A model generated the notes under the pieces. It made no database searches and was not told the origin of the DNA. It was given only the letters and a program-made list of their open reading frames with translations. The translations under genes were made by a program, and so were the position numbers. Below, one piece after another: positions 23,513 to 35,797 of a stretch of DNA of 64,000 bases; positions within the stretch are counted from its first letter, which is position 1, and every line of letters begins with the position of its first letter. The DNA is from Spinacia oleracea. Taxonomy: Eukaryota > Streptophyta > Magnoliopsida > Caryophyllales > Amaranthaceae. Location: the NCBI RefSeq assembly GCF_020520425.1, contig NC_079487.1:86433141-86497140 (forward strand). The letters run 5' to 3'.

Positions 23513-23909
23513 TCTTCAGAAAACTCGTAGACCTATCCAGAATTCATATGATTTATGTTTTAATTTATTTTTAATCCTACGTAAACTCTAGTATAACTCA
23601 ACTATTCTAGGACAATTAGGATTTTATACATCACTTGTAATTCTACTCAGATTCGATTTCTAATAAAAGCATTCCGACTAGTTCCAAAAACGTTGTTGGC
23701 CCTAAATACTCAAAAAGTGTCATTTCTGTTTTTATGCGTTTTTTAAGGGTAAGTCGGAATGCATCCATCTAAGATTTTTTTGCAAAGTTTTGATTCGAGT
23801 AATTCAGACAAAATAAAAACGCAAGTACGAAAAAGTAAATGGAATATAAATGCGTACCGTTCTAATACAAAAATATGAACACAAATACAGAAAATACAAC
23901 TACATATCC

Positions 23910-26524
23910 AAAAATATGTACTTGGTCTAAAAATGTCTCTCGGGCACCAAGTCCCCTCAAAATCCCGGAGGTCGGACATCACCCCAAAAGAGATCATCCT
24001 TAGTATCCAGATCACCTCCACCCGAACTCTCGCCCAACATCGCCTGAGATCCGCTAAACGGGTCATTGCTCGTGATCTAGGAGAAAGGGGGTGGTCCCCA
24101 AACCTGAGACTGCCCGCCCTTCCGCGTCGGCGGCGGCAACGGCTGCGTCGGCATCCATCCCGTACTGAAAGGCTACTGAAATGGTGGCCCGGCGCAGCCG
24201 GGCTGAGAAGTAAAGAAAAGTGGTGGCTGCCAACTCGGTTGAGGCGCTTAAAACAAGGGATGCCAACTGGTCTAAGGCATCTGAACCTCTGTCTGACCCG
24301 AGTGGCTCCTCCTAAGATCAACCCTTTGCTACGTGGACCTCTGGCTCGTCCCAACGTCAGACCTTTGTGGCCTAGCCTGTGGCCCAGCAGCACCACGACC
24401 ACTCTCGAAGGTATCTCGACCCGTACGAGGAGTCTTTGTCGAATCCTGAGGAGGAGGCTGTCTCGCTCCAGTCTGAAAAGTAGAAAAAATAAGTCATCAT
24501 ATATACAATTACTAAAAGCTAAAACCAAGGTCTAGGCACACTACCTGAATCGAACTCGGGTTACGGCACGAGAAGGTCGTCTGAGTGTTCACCAACGCGG
24601 CCTTAAGTCGGTTGATCACCTTCACCATCCCGTAAGCCATGCTAACAGGCAGCCGAAGACACAAAAATCATTGTTAATAGCAAATGTATACAAAAATCAA
24701 ATAGATGCATCTACTAACACGAAGTCCATACTAGACGAGCAACCTTAGGGATCAAAGGGTGAAAACCCTCTCCCTCCGGGACGGCAGGCACCACCTCCAT
24801 CGTCTCGGAACCACCGTCGGCAATGTAGGAGATGCTGCAGTTAGGCGGCACCCAACCGTCATGTGTAGCCGCCTCAGGCTGCATACACAAAAATAAGTTA
24901 GTATGACTATAACAAGGATGTGCACACAAATGAAAGAAAACATACACATACCGGAACTACTGGGGGCAGAAATATCCGGTCATTCACAAATGTAGCTAGC
25001 ATCTACAATCACCAGACCATCATATGGCACACCTCGCAGTATATTCTCGCCAAGACCAACACAAATACCGGTCGTGCGCAACATACTAATCGGAGGTGCC
25101 GGAGGCACCCGAAAGACACCAGATGTCTGCCTAAACACCCTCTCTCCGAGATAACATGTCGGACACCTCGAACCTCGAAACAATATCCAGAATCGGCTCA
25201 GATCCCGGATCTCCTCCAAATCCTCAATGGCACCTAGTTGATCCATGGAGACCAAACTACCTATTTACACACAAAAGACAAAATAACCCGTTATAATCTT
25301 GCATAAAACGAGACAACAAAAAGTAAGAAAATCGCATACTTACCAGGATCAGGGTGCACAGCCCCAAACATCTCCCGCAACTTGAATGGCTCAGGACGCC
25401 TCTTCATACGCCTTATAGCACCCCAATAGGTAGCTATCGTGTAGCGTATGTCCCTCTTCCCCTGGAATAAACAATTTACAAATTAGCATTCTAAAAAGTA
25501 GAGAGGCACATACCTCAAAGAGCCATGATTGAGCACACATAGAAATCGGAGTCAGCCTCCTATTTGGACATTATAGAACTCTCACATCCTTGCTCATATG
25601 GTTGATGAAGTTCTCATAAGCCGACTCACCCTAGCAGAACGAACCCATTTCCGAAAGATCCTGCACTAACGGGATCAACTAGGGGCCAACCCTCTCAGAC
25701 CGGTTCGACAGAATAGTCGAACTCAAGAATAACAAGTAGAATATACGGGCGTTCAAACCCGTAGAAGCCGTATCATCAAGGTTACGACCCTCCTCCAGGA
25801 CCGTCACCAACAGGAAGTAAGGCATCCCCTTCTCCTTGTACCACTTCACCTCGACATCCAAATCCGCTCCTATACAAGCCACGACCGTGTCCACCTTCGG
25901 CAACTCGGTCTCCCGGGGAAGGAAGATCAAAGTACCGGTAAAAGAAATACCTGTAAGGGCAGTGTAATCCTGAAGAGTGATAGTCATCTCACCCAAAGGG
26001 AAGTGGAAAGTGTTGGTGGTATCCCACAACCACTTCAAGATCGACCGTAGAAACCTCTTAGATGCGTTAGGGCGCACCAACTCCCTAATAGTAAGCTAGT
26101 TTGGTAAAGGGGCCTATACTACATCCAACGTCCCCTGATCTAGCGCCTCAAGACACTCCGCAAACACGGACCCACCGTAAGGCCTGCAAGAAGTGTCCGA
26201 ACCATCCACACCTGCTCGAAAGCGAGACACCATGTGGAGCTCCAAGTCATAATGTAGGTCCTCCATATCGAAGTCAAGTGCACCCTGCCAAGAGGGCACA
26301 TCCTTAGGATCCCACCTTTGCCTACCAATAGCTAGCGCCCGTGAAGTAGAAGGACGCGATATAGATGGCCTAGAAGGAGAGTCTCGCGATGCACGTGAAG
26401 TACGGCGAGCACGAGCACCAGTACGCTCGTGCCTCAAACGACGCAGGGTATGCACCTAAGGTTGTATCATGTAATCCGAAAAATCCTCCTCATCCTCAGG
26501 AATGGTCAAATGTCCATCCGACAT
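23910..26524 (-). pseudogene. Antisense plant-mobile-domain (PMD) gene, spliced, decayed
   Basis: The start is ATG 26522-26524. The first coding exon has EDLHYDLELHM, then TNTFHFPLGEMTITLQDYTA, the most recognisable PMD motif (about 25990). Later exons encode GSRCPTCYLGERVFRQ (about 25150) and GWVPPNCSISYIADGGSE (about 24840). A Pro/Arg-rich tail contains QRSDVGTSQRS (about 24350). Each block has a counterpart in the + strand gene at 32747-34957, in the same order. PMD proteins are plant proteins related to transposon-derived silencing factors of the MAIL1 type. An in-frame TAG soon after the start suggests decay. The 5' leader of about 650 bp contains a likely intron donor (GTAAGTAATT near 27035). 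Confidence 0.65.
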
Positions 26525-27180
26525 GCTATTTCCGCACTAAACCTTACCCCAAAAAATAGCACATACTATTTATAAGTTCCAAGTATTCAAATTCATACCA
26601 AGTTTGTCTTTGTGGGTGGAGTCAAACAATTTCGTTCCCTAAGTATGAACATGCTACTAAGTTCAAATTGGTAGTAAACCTGTACATACGAAATTGAGCA
26701 AAACAACATCGAAAATTCATGCATTTTCTATCACTCATAGACTATGTGTACCGCAAGAAAAAAGGCAAGAACACCTACATTGCATTCCAATATCAATTTG
26801 TAGGTACACTTGGGGGCTAATTTTGAGCAAGCTCAAATTACCAAAAATCAATATACTTGGGGAAATTAACATGCTAGATGACCTATACATTTGAAAAACA
26901 TCACATGCAAGCAATAAATTGCAAGAAATTGGGCCAAAATTAAAAAAACCCCAAATCAATTTGAGCATATAAGTTCTTACGAATTTTACTCAAAATTAAG
27001 TCAAAACTCAAGCAAAATCCGAAATTACTTACATATTTGTGATCTAGGACTACTAGGGAACAAATTTGGTGAAGTAACACACGAAATTAGAGCAAAAACG
27101 AACAAGGGAGTTGAGAGAAGATAGCAAAAACCAACTCGGCTAACAACAGCAGCAATGGCGAAACTGTTACAGAAATTGCG

Positions 27181-27282
27181 ATTTATAGATGACCAGCGCT
27201 AGAAATTTCTAGTGCTCTCCAGGTCAGCGCTGGAAATTTCTGGCGCTTCTCATGCAAGCCTTGAATTTTCTAGCGTACAAAT
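27181..27282 (-). promoter_or_regulatory. Promoter-like region of the antisense PMD gene
   Basis: On the minus strand, repeated GCGC-rich halves around AGAAATTTCTAG palindromes (27190-27282) lead directly into CTATAAAT (27181-27188), about 655 bp before the start codon. Confidence 0.5.
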
Positions 27283-27639
27283 ATTTCGCGGACAAAAACT
27301 CTCGAGCCATCTCACCCTTCATACTCTGCAAATAACCTTAACTCTTACTAAATGTCCTTCTCGCGGAAAAAGTAACGCTTTTTCAAATTATTATTTTCTA
27401 AAAATAATATTTTATTTCGTTAGTCCACTTATAGGCAACGACATTTCGGGAAATAACCGTGACCCATTCACGTAACGGTTGTTAAACATTTTTTCGTGTT
27501 ATTTTTTATTTTCAAAAATAGAAAATTATCAAGTTTAGAATTCTAAGTTACATTTCCCTTTTTCAAACAAGTCTAAGTCCTGTTTCCCAAAAAAAAAACC
27601 AAAGTTCACCAGTTCCTTTGTTTCCTTTTTCGTTTCCGA

Positions 27640-28130
27640 TTCCCGTTCCCGTTCTAAGTTTATTCGTTCCTCGTTAATCAAACGTCATTACTCCGATTTC
27701 TGTTCCCTTTCGAGGTTTATTCGTTCCTCATTAATAAAACTTCATTACTCCGACTTCCGTTCTCGTTCGAGGTTTATTCGTTCCTCATTAATAAAACGTC
27801 ATTACTCCCATTTCCGTTCCTGTTCGAGCTAGGTTTATTCATTCCTCTTTAATAAAATGTCATTACTGTTTCAAGATTTATTCATTCCTCGTTAATAAAA
27901 CGTCATTACTCTTATTTCAATTCTCGTTCGAGGTTTATTCATTCCTCTTTAATAAAATTTCATTACTTCGATCCCGTTTTAAGATTTTTAGTCATTCCTC
28001 TTTAATAAAATGTCATTACTCTGGTATGGTATCGAGGGTTATTCATTCCTTTTAAATAAAATGTCATTACTCTGATTTTCGTTCCCATTTTGAGGGTTAT
28101 TCATTTCTCTTGAATAAAATGTCAAAATTT
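27640..28130. repeat. Minisatellite of about 50-60 bp, 8-9 copies
   Basis: Units contain TTATTCGTTCCTC, TTAATAAAACGTCATTACTC and a CGTTCCCGTTCGAG spacer, drifting towards the right end. Tandem repeats of this kind are common near the 3' end of Tat/Ogre elements, which would fit the neighbouring fragment. Confidence 0.8.
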
Positions 28131-28184
28131 TATATAATGCGGTCTTACACAAAAAATCACCTTGGTATCATATAAGTTAAGCAA

Positions 28185-28315
28185 TGAGTCAATTAGTTAA
28201 GCACTGGAACTAATTAGTAACGCAATGGTACCAATTAGTTTAGCAATAGTACCAATTAGTTAAGCAATGGTACCAATTAGTTAAATAAAGGTACCAATTA
28301 GTTAAGCAATCACAG
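28185..28315. repeat. Minisatellite of about 20 bp
   Basis: Five to six copies of ACCAATTAGTTAAGCAATGG-like units. No gene is near; the block 28316-28920 downstream is AT-rich 3' flank of the germin pseudogene with no visible feature. Confidence 0.8.
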
Positions 28316-28920
28316 CGGTCTTTTCGATAAGGCGGTCTTACACAATAGTTGTCGTACCTTTTCAAACTATAACAAATAAAGAAGACCACACGCTAATTTT
28401 GTTGGGGTGCACGGGATAGTTTGACATCCAGAATTTCGGAGTTTATTTTGAAATCCCACTTTCTCTTTTCACACTGGGTTCTTAACCCTAACTATCAAAA
28501 TCCTCTATAATTCGCTCATCGGGCCATTTTCTAGGGTTACTTTTGAAATGGACTAAGGTTAAGAATACTATCTGAAAGGGTTAACTAGTAAAAACTTTAG
28601 TCCAGAAAAAATTACAGGCTTCTAAATATCAAGTCTAAACAAATATTTATGGGATAGAGATGAATTTGGTATATATCCCTTGAGCAAGAAATGCATTGTC
28701 ATTAACTAAGTTATCCACATAAATAAGCATTTACAACGAAGAAATAAAATGATAGCAAAAATTTATATGTTTATTAAATGTTGAAGGAAAAACAATGTAA
28801 ATTTGTTTACACTATGAATGATAATACTAAATAACACACAGTCTCTCATATGTTTATTAAGAACGCTAATTAATACAATTAACTTTGGTGAAAAAAAAAC
28901 TTTGGTGAAAAGGGGGATAA

Positions 28921-29419
28921 TTAGGCAGTGCCAAATAACCTTATCATCCTCATCACCTCGTCTTCACTCAGAAGAGTGATTTGTTGAGCAATATCCGCAG
29001 GTAAATTGCCTACAAGGAGGTGGTAGCGAATTGGACAACTGGGTTTGCACCATTTAAGCTAACAATTGCAGTAGATGGGGTTCTACCAACGTTGATTTGA
29101 AAATGAAGCATGGTTTGTGGAAAGATCATAACGTCTCCATCCTCGAGCCTTTTGTAAAATGCATTATTGCTTGCATCAATGAATCCGACGATTATTGATC
29201 CCCTAGTCAGAATTATAACCTCTGATGTGGAGTGTACTGGTATAACTCCACCAACAGCAAAGTCTAACCTTGCCATGGAATTATCTAAACCATTAAAATC
29301 TGGGAAATTATCCACAAATCCTAAAGTAACGTTGCTTCTAAATAGATTTGCGGTGAAACTTTCATGACGAAAGCCAGTGAAGATGAAATCATGGGCGGTG
29401 ACATTAGAATAATCCTTAC
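28921..29419 (-). pseudogene. Germin-like pseudogene, 3' part (codons about 42-208)
   Basis: The sequence parallels the intact gene at 62904-63530, with the stop TAA at 28921-28923 after the same C-terminal RLFGTA. The upstream codons are at 47269-47391, removed by a Copia insertion after Lys41 (target duplication CTTAC at 29415-29419 and 47269-47273). Two further lesions are visible: a 6-bp deletion takes out His104-Arg105 of the metal-binding HxH motif (PVHSTSEV instead of PVHSHRTSEV), and a small deletion near 29010 puts the last ~30 codons out of frame. The product cannot be a normal germin. The box-2 histidine (MLHFQINVG) is retained. Confidence 0.9.
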
Positions 29420-29474
29420 TGAAAGAATGATTTGCCGTGATTCTTTGCATTCCTTGATTTGGTTAACATACATC
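29420..29474 (-). repeat. Copia 3' LTR, part 1
   Basis: It starts TGAAAGAATGATTT like the other LTR at 47090, and is interrupted at 29474 by the Tat element. It ends with ACATC (29470-29474), which is the Tat target duplication. Confidence 0.85.
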
Positions 29475-30899
29475 TGTGAGGGGGTCGAAAAAGCACGAGG
29501 CTAATGCGTGACCTCGTCCCTCGTGGGTGTGACGCTTCTTTTTGTCAAATCAAGTGTAATTGGATTTCCTGTGAGTTTACACCCAATTGACTAGTAATAT
29601 AGGAGTCGCCATTCAGTTTTTAACGACAATGAGAAAAACTGACAAAACCCAGTTATCGTGACATAAAGGGAGTGCAATTATGTTTGACCACGACGGCTGT
29701 AGGTTACCTTCTGATCCCTGGTGGTGGGGATCGCTCAACGTACACCCGCAGGGTAGAGATTGAGGGTTCGGGGGACTGTAACTACTGAGAGGAGTACTCG
29801 CTCTTCGATAACTCCAGAGGCATAAATAATTGAAGGGACATGCATTAACTATTAAACTAATCTGAGTTGATTTTATCAATATGCAACATATAGTACTAGA
29901 TCAAACGCGATTATCTGATTTAGATTGTTTTAAGAGACCTAGCATGATAATCCAATTTCCCAAAAATATCATATTTATTAAGCGTGATCGAACAATCAGA
30001 TTTTAGTTAGTTTAACAGTTCATAAAAGGGCGAGGAAAACAATTAAACCATGGAAAAGGGACACATTACGATGCACCCTTGAGAGGTGCGTCACGGTTCT
30101 CAGAAAACTAACCACTTTCACTTTGCTATTTCTCCTTTTATTTTACGAATCTCAAATTATGGGACGGGATACGTTCTGTTCGATTTATGGATCGATTGCG
30201 ACAGAACGCGTGATCAGTTTTGCAGCGTGAGGCTTAGGCTTAGGGGTTTAGAGTCAATACTCGGAATATAATTGTGTGTCGTGTGTTCTTTTCACGTCGA
30301 ACTTAAGGCCCTATTTATAGAAAAGAGTTCGTGGAAAGATAGAATTGCAGAACTCTAATCCACGAGGAATTAGGAAAAAACACGTACCAGGTATTTTCAG
30401 CGCCCAAGCCAGGCGTTGAAAATAGGGTCTTGGCTGTTTTTCTTAGTCAGATTCGGATTCCTAGAATCCGGAGTATTTGAGATTTAATTGAGTCCTTTAG
30501 TGCGTATTAACCTTGTGACGGGATGCGTCTGGGCCCGTTACGAACTCTAGGCTCGTTAGGATTTTAATTAATACGTGACTCTTACTTTCGAATCATATTA
30601 GGAATAGGATTCTCTCGCAATTTCTATCTCATTTAGGATTTATGTTGGAGTGCAACACCTAATTTTGACAGGTTTCTATCTTTTATGACTTCCCACTTTT
30701 AACAACTACCCATTACGGCAATTACTATTTTTAGCAGGTTTCCATAAATAGCAGGTTTCCATAAATAGCAGGTTTTGGGTGAAATGAAAAGGGGTAATGA
30801 GATTCGTTATTTTATAGGAGATGCGTAGTCAAGTGGAGATTTACGTTCTCATCATCGAACCTTCCCTTTCGGGAATGGGGACAAAAGTAGGTGTCTACA
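29475..30899 (-). repeat. Tat element 3' LTR
   Basis: On the minus strand it runs from TGTAGACACC to CCCCCTCACA. It lacks 22 bp present in the other LTR (near 29820). Its TATA box is intact (30311-30320), and one shortened GCGC-rich motif lies at about 30391-30424. Confidence 0.9.
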
Positions 30900-30914
30900 G
30901 TTAGCCCCCACTTT
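30900..30914 (-). other. Polypurine tract of the Tat element
   Basis: AAAGTGGGGGCTAAC on the minus strand directly precedes the 3' LTR, identical to 449-463 in the left copy. It primes plus-strand DNA synthesis. Confidence 0.8.
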
Positions 30915-31329
30915 GACTGAGCCTTGGAATAAGACGATGGTCAAAGTACTAGACGGAGTGCGCCACACAAGCCATGGTGACCTGTTTTTGCGAGGGTCTC
31001 ACGAGCCCCCGAGTGATAACATTTGACTTAAGGTTCATCACTTGAAATGTCGACATATCCCTCACGTGTCATTGGGATTTGTCAACAAAGAGTATAGAAA
31101 CTCCCTCACTTTGTCATGGGAAGTATCTAAAGAGACGTAGAAACTCCCTCACTTTGTCAATGGGAGTAGCTACAGATGTTTTCGAAATCAAAGCTATAAA
31201 GTGTAATTGGGCCTGGCCAAGCCCAACCACGAGGTAAAAATGTTTTTAAAGATTCTCATTTTCAGGGCTAGCTAAACGAGAAAACCCCCTTGTTTTTATG
31301 GGACGTAAAACGAGAGAAAATCCAGCACA

Positions 31330-31780
31330 TCGCTCTTTTTTGGAAAAAACGGAAAACCAATCCTTTAATTTTTGGGAAAAGGGAAAACCAATCACATCGT
31401 TCTTTTTTGGAAAAACGGAAAACCAATCCTTTAATTTTTGGAAAAAGGGAAAACCGATCCTTTAATTTTTGGAAAAAGGGAAAACCGATAAAGGTTATCG
31501 CTGCAGCGACTAAGGACCTGCGCGGTTAGTGACGCAGACCCCGCCGGCTAAAGATGGCGAGCCTGTCCGCTAAGGTGGACACCCCGTCCGATAGAAGTGG
31601 ACGAATCTGTTTTTGAAATTTGAAGATAAGGACCTACGCGGTTTGTGACGTAGACCCCGCCGGCTAAAGATGGCGAGCCTATTTTGAATTTGAAGACTTT
31701 ATTTTTCGAAAACTGAGGACCTGCGCGGCTAGTGACGCAGACCCCGCCCGTTGAAGGTGAGCGAGCCCATTTTGAATTTC
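31330..31780. repeat. Two tandem repeat blocks in the Tat 3' region
   Basis: At about 31340-31490, units of CCTTTAATTTTTGGAAAAAG with GGAAAACCGAT recur four times. At about 31503-31780, three longer units contain GGACCTGCGCGGTTAGTGAC and CAGACCCCGCCGGCTAAAG. Repeats near the 3' LTR are usual for Tat/Ogre elements. Confidence 0.75.
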
Positions 31781-32020
31781 TTACTTTCTTTTTATTTTGC
31801 CTATGTAGAAGGGCTTTTGTGATTACAACCTGTTAGTGAGTCGCAATATTTCCTGATTAGGTGTGTCCTATAAGTGGGCCCACACTGTGTATATATTTTT
31901 TGTGTTAACGATATTGCAAAGTACCGTTTTTGGGAAAGAAATATCAAGATAACGGATATTTTACACAAATAGGGGATTGTGCGTGCCCGACAGCGAATAT
32001 TCGCTGTCTGGGAAGCACTT

Positions 32021-32110
32021 TCAGCGCCCAGCTCTGGGCGCGAGAATTTCTAACGCCCAGTGCTGGGCGTTGGGCGTTGAAAATGCGAAGGGGAGGACGG
32101 TCTTTAAAAG
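32021..32110 (+). promoter_or_regulatory. Promoter-like region of the antisense PMD gene in the Tat element
   Basis: Two CGCCCAG...CTGGGCG palindromes flank GAGAATTTCTAA (32021-32086) and are followed by TCTTTAAAAG (32101-32110), a TATA-like box, about 640 bp before the start codon. A likely leader intron begins at GTAAGTAATT (about 32242). Confidence 0.5.
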
Positions 32111-32746
32111 ACGCGACCTCTTCTTTTTCTTCTCATTTCCGCCATTTTCGTTCTTACTCTTCATTTCATCTACTTATTTTTGCTCGTTTTCTTCACTTTT
32201 CTTCACGAATTCTACTCCAAATCACTTCCTAATCTTCCCAATGTAAGTAATTTTCAGTAATTTTGAGCTTTTTTGTCAATTTCAGTATTTTTGTCAAGTA
32301 TTTTTATGCATGAAATTGATTTAGGGGTTTTTGATTTTGTGCCCCTTTCCTTCAATTAGATAGTTGGAAATGTTCTACATAACATGTTAATTAGTTTGTG
32401 CATGTTAATTTTCGCAAGTATGTTGATTCTTGTTGAATTTGGGCATTTTTATACTAGCCCCCAAGTATACCTACGACTCTAGTGTTTTCTTACAATGTAG
32501 GTGTTTTTGGTATATTGCTTGCGTTCCTCACAATTCATGAATGACAAATTATGGAAGAATTTTTATTTTGTTGGAGTTAATTAATTTTTTTACTTAGGGA
32601 ATTTTTGCTCAATATGAACTTAGTATCATGTTTTAGGGAACAAAAATTATATGACTCCATTTTATGAGTGGAATGAACTCCTTTAGTGATTGGTGTGAGT
32701 GCCAATTTTTTTAAAGGTATAATGCATTGTTGTATTATTGATCAGC

Positions 32747-34957
32747 ATGCCTGACGAGTCGTCACCTCTTTCTGGTGGCCACGAGGAGCGTGAAATGACG
32801 CGTCAGTCTACTGGCGCGGGACCCCTATGGGTGGGTCCTGAGCTCTACGACGGTCGGGACCTGCACTACGACCTAGAGCACCACGTGACTACCCGCCTTC
32901 ACGCGAGGAGGGAGACTACGGTTCGCGGCTACGGTGCAGCGACGAGCGAGACTGTTTTCGGTGGTCGAGACCTTCTGGGAGATACTGCGGCTTAACATCT
33001 CCCTGTCCTTTCTGCGGTCGCTCATGAGGTGGTGGTGGGATACCACCAACACGTTCCATTTTCCTTGGGGTTAGATGACGATCACTCCTGAGGACTATAC
33101 GGCTTTGACGGGCTTGACCTTTACAGGGAACCCCGTTCGCCTGGGGTCGGATGGCCCACCGCCGAATGTTGCTGAGGGTACCAGGCTCCTGGGCTCGTGG
33201 ATGGGCATGAGATTGCCTTCGTACCAGCCCCGTGGGATACCTTTTGCTGACCTGATGTGGGCCCTGGAGCATGGGGTGAAGGAGTCGTCTTCGAGACAGG
33301 CCCGGCTGTTCTACCTCCATTGTATTACTTTCACTTTTCTATCGGGTCCGACTGACACCTTTGACCCGAGGTGGATAGGCATGGTGGAGGACGTGTCTAC
33401 GCTGGGTGACTATCGCTGGGGCAATTTGGGCTACGCGACGCTCGTCGGCCAGATGAGTTTGGCGGTGCGCGACTCGGACCCGAGTAGACGTCAATTTGTC
33501 ATTACATTGGCGGGAGTGCCGCGTTTGATCGAGGTATGTGCCTAGCCTTTCTTTTATTTTTCTCGCTTTTACCAGGCCTCTTCTTTTTTGACGTATTATT
33601 GTCTTTTCCTTTTGTAGCTGTGGGCTTTTGAGCACTTGCCTTGGCTGGCTCCCCGAAAGGGGCAGAAGCCTTTGGAGTACCCTGCCGGTCGTCGTTGGGG
33701 TTGGAAGAAGAAGCTGACTGCGCGTCCACCGCCCGATACCGTGTGGGACCTCATTCGGGACGGGAACCCTGAGCATGTACAGAATCTTATCCTCTATCTC
33801 GTATTTCGTCATTTTTTCTTTTATTTTTTTATGTGCGAGATCTGACCGTGTCCGTACGAAACAGGTGGTTTGGACCCCATGGCTCTCCTTTAGGGGTACT
33901 CATGCTTCGGTCAGGGATAGTTATGCCCTGAGCGAGATGCGGGTCTTGTTCGTTGGCCGCAGCGACCCTGTCTGGTACCTGGGCGAGTGGGTACGTATGC
34001 AGACGGTCGGGGTTTTTTCGGTGCCTAAGCCTCCACCTGCGACCATGCTGTCTACTCGTTCGATAGGCGAGTCGTGGAGGGTCTACTCGAGGGCTGGTGT
34101 GCCGGCGACGGAGTTGGTGATAGCGGGAGCTAACTATTATCAGTTTATCCAGGATTCCCTTTGTCTCCCGGAGCCCGGCGCTGTGAGTTTCTCTCTCTTT
34201 TTGTATTGATTTTAGTGTTTTCATGTTGTGCCCATGTGTTTATGTTTACTGTGTTTCGTGCAGGAGTATCCTGACCCTTCGTTAGGGGGATGGGTGCTTC
34301 CCGATGCTCGGATTTCGTATACCGCAGAGAGTGGATCCGAGATTGTGGAGACTTTCCCGGAAGATCGGGTTTTCCATGCTCCGCTCCCTGAGTACAGGCG
34401 GTATGCACCTTTTATTTGTGCACTTATATCTTTCTTTTTCCTTTTGTTATAAACATTCCTGTTTCAGGTTCCGGCCAGTACGGCCAACGCGATGGTGGGG
34501 GTGATCAACCGGTTGAAGTCCGCGTTGGTTCAGGCCCGATCTTCCCTTTCTTGCAGCAGCCCCCACTCCACTCGGGTAATATGCCCTCTTTTTTTGATCT
34601 GTACCTTTTGTTTGGTTTTCCGTTACTCACCCTCTTTTATTTTTGCAGACGGGGGCTGGACGAGCCGGGGCCGACGACGCAGGTCCCTCGGGTGGGGGAC
34701 GCGGTCGTAAGGAGAGAGAGAGGGCACGGCGCTCGCCCCTACGGCATCGCCGTTCTGATGTGGGGACGAGTTCTTCCGGGGAGAGGTCCGAGCCGGAGCG
34801 CAGGCGACGTTCCGTGTCGGTGGCTCGAGAGCCTAGCCCCGAGTTGCAGCCACAGCCTCATTTTTGGGGTGATTCTGGCTGGGGGTCCTCATACCACGGG
34901 GAGTGGAGTGGATGGACCGGCGAGGCTTGGAGACATGAAGCCGATGACGAGTCTTAG
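32747..34957 (+). pseudogene. Antisense plant-mobile-domain (PMD) gene with five introns
   Basis: The gene lies on the strand opposite to pol. GT-AG junctions give exons about 32747-33533, 33618-33776, 33865-34182, 34264-34400, 34468-34575 and 34649-34957. Exon 1 has DLHYDLEHHV and the PMD signature TNTFHFPWG followed by MTITPEDYTALTG. Exon 3 has RVLFVGRSDPVWYLGEWV; exon 4 has GGWVLPDARISYTAESGSE; exon 6 is Arg/Ser/Gly-rich and ends at a stop. In exon 1 a stop at about 32993 and a TAG in place of Glu just before MTITPEDY break the frame. PMD proteins in plants take part in silencing and development; what the element gains is unknown. A homologous cassette lies at 23910-26524. The domain call is firm, exon borders are predictions. 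Confidence 0.7.
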
Positions 34958-35797
34958 GCTTGCCTCTTGTTTGTATATATTCATTCTTGTATTCCGCATG
35001 TATATATATTTTTTTTGCGAATTTTGGGTGCAAGAATGTTTCGAGCCTTCCATGGGCTTTGCCTTAACATATTATAGTAATATTAGCTTTCTAAACCAAC
35101 GACGAATTTTTAAAAGAGAAAGAATTCCATAAAAATAATGAGTTCATACAAGAGTGCACACATATTTTTAGACTAGCCGACTACTTGGGGTATTACATAT
35201 GCATGTTCATTATTTTTCGTTTTTTGCCGACTCGTGCCATACTCCTTTGTTGGGTTTGTTCCTGAAAATTCTTGTGTCTTTGTTTTCATTCTATTTGGCC
35301 TTGCCCGTGCATGGGTTGGGGTATAGTGCCCTTTGTAATACCCTTTTGTCTTGATGTGCTCCATGACTTTAGTATTTTTTAATTTTTATTGGACCGAATC
35401 CTTGATAAGGATTGCCTACGTATCTTGTCAGAATCAGGTCGCGCGTAGTTCTAGCTATGATTTTTGAAATTTTTGAAAGGGGCGTTCATTACACATCTGC
35501 TACCCCCCCAAGTGTTCGTGGTTCTTTTGATGATCCGAAAAAAGGAGTACGAACACTTGCAGAAGCGGGAGGGTAGGTGGCGAGAGAGAATGACGCCCAT
35601 TCACGGGCGTAGGAAATATCGGCGCCCAGGCCTGGGCGTGGAAAATAACAGCGCCCAGTCCTGGGCGTTGAAACTTTGTCCTTCGACTTTTTCTACTTTA
35701 TCGACTTTTATGCCGTTTGCTTAGAGTAACGTGTAGAATGCTTGCTTATCAGTCTTAATGTGTTTTATTAGATGCCTTAACTCCGGACTGAATTTTA
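34958..35797. other. Spacer between antisense PMD gene and integrase, with GCGC-rich motifs
   Basis: There is no gene. At 35592-35675 three GGCGCCCAGGCCTGGGCG-like blocks are separated by GAAATAT/GAAAATAA spacers. No TATA box follows on either strand within 50 bp, unlike the promoter-linked copies. Confidence 0.5.

Larger units (their letters stand above)
20891..27300 (+). mobile_element. Fragment of a Tat-like element carrying antisense captured genes
   Basis: The fragment carries a minus-strand spliced PMD gene homologous exon by exon to the + strand gene inside the full Tat element at 29475-42470, a second minus-strand gene remnant, and the same style of GCGC-rich motifs. By analogy its retroviral genes would be on the + strand, but no gag or pol is visible and no LTR pair is found. 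It may be a deletion derivative or a non-autonomous element. Boundaries are approximate. Confidence 0.45.

Noticed and set aside
23743..24528. 261-codon minus-strand frame
   Set aside because: It is a shadow of the Pro/Arg-rich tail exon of the antisense PMD gene; the correct frame aligns with 34649-34957.
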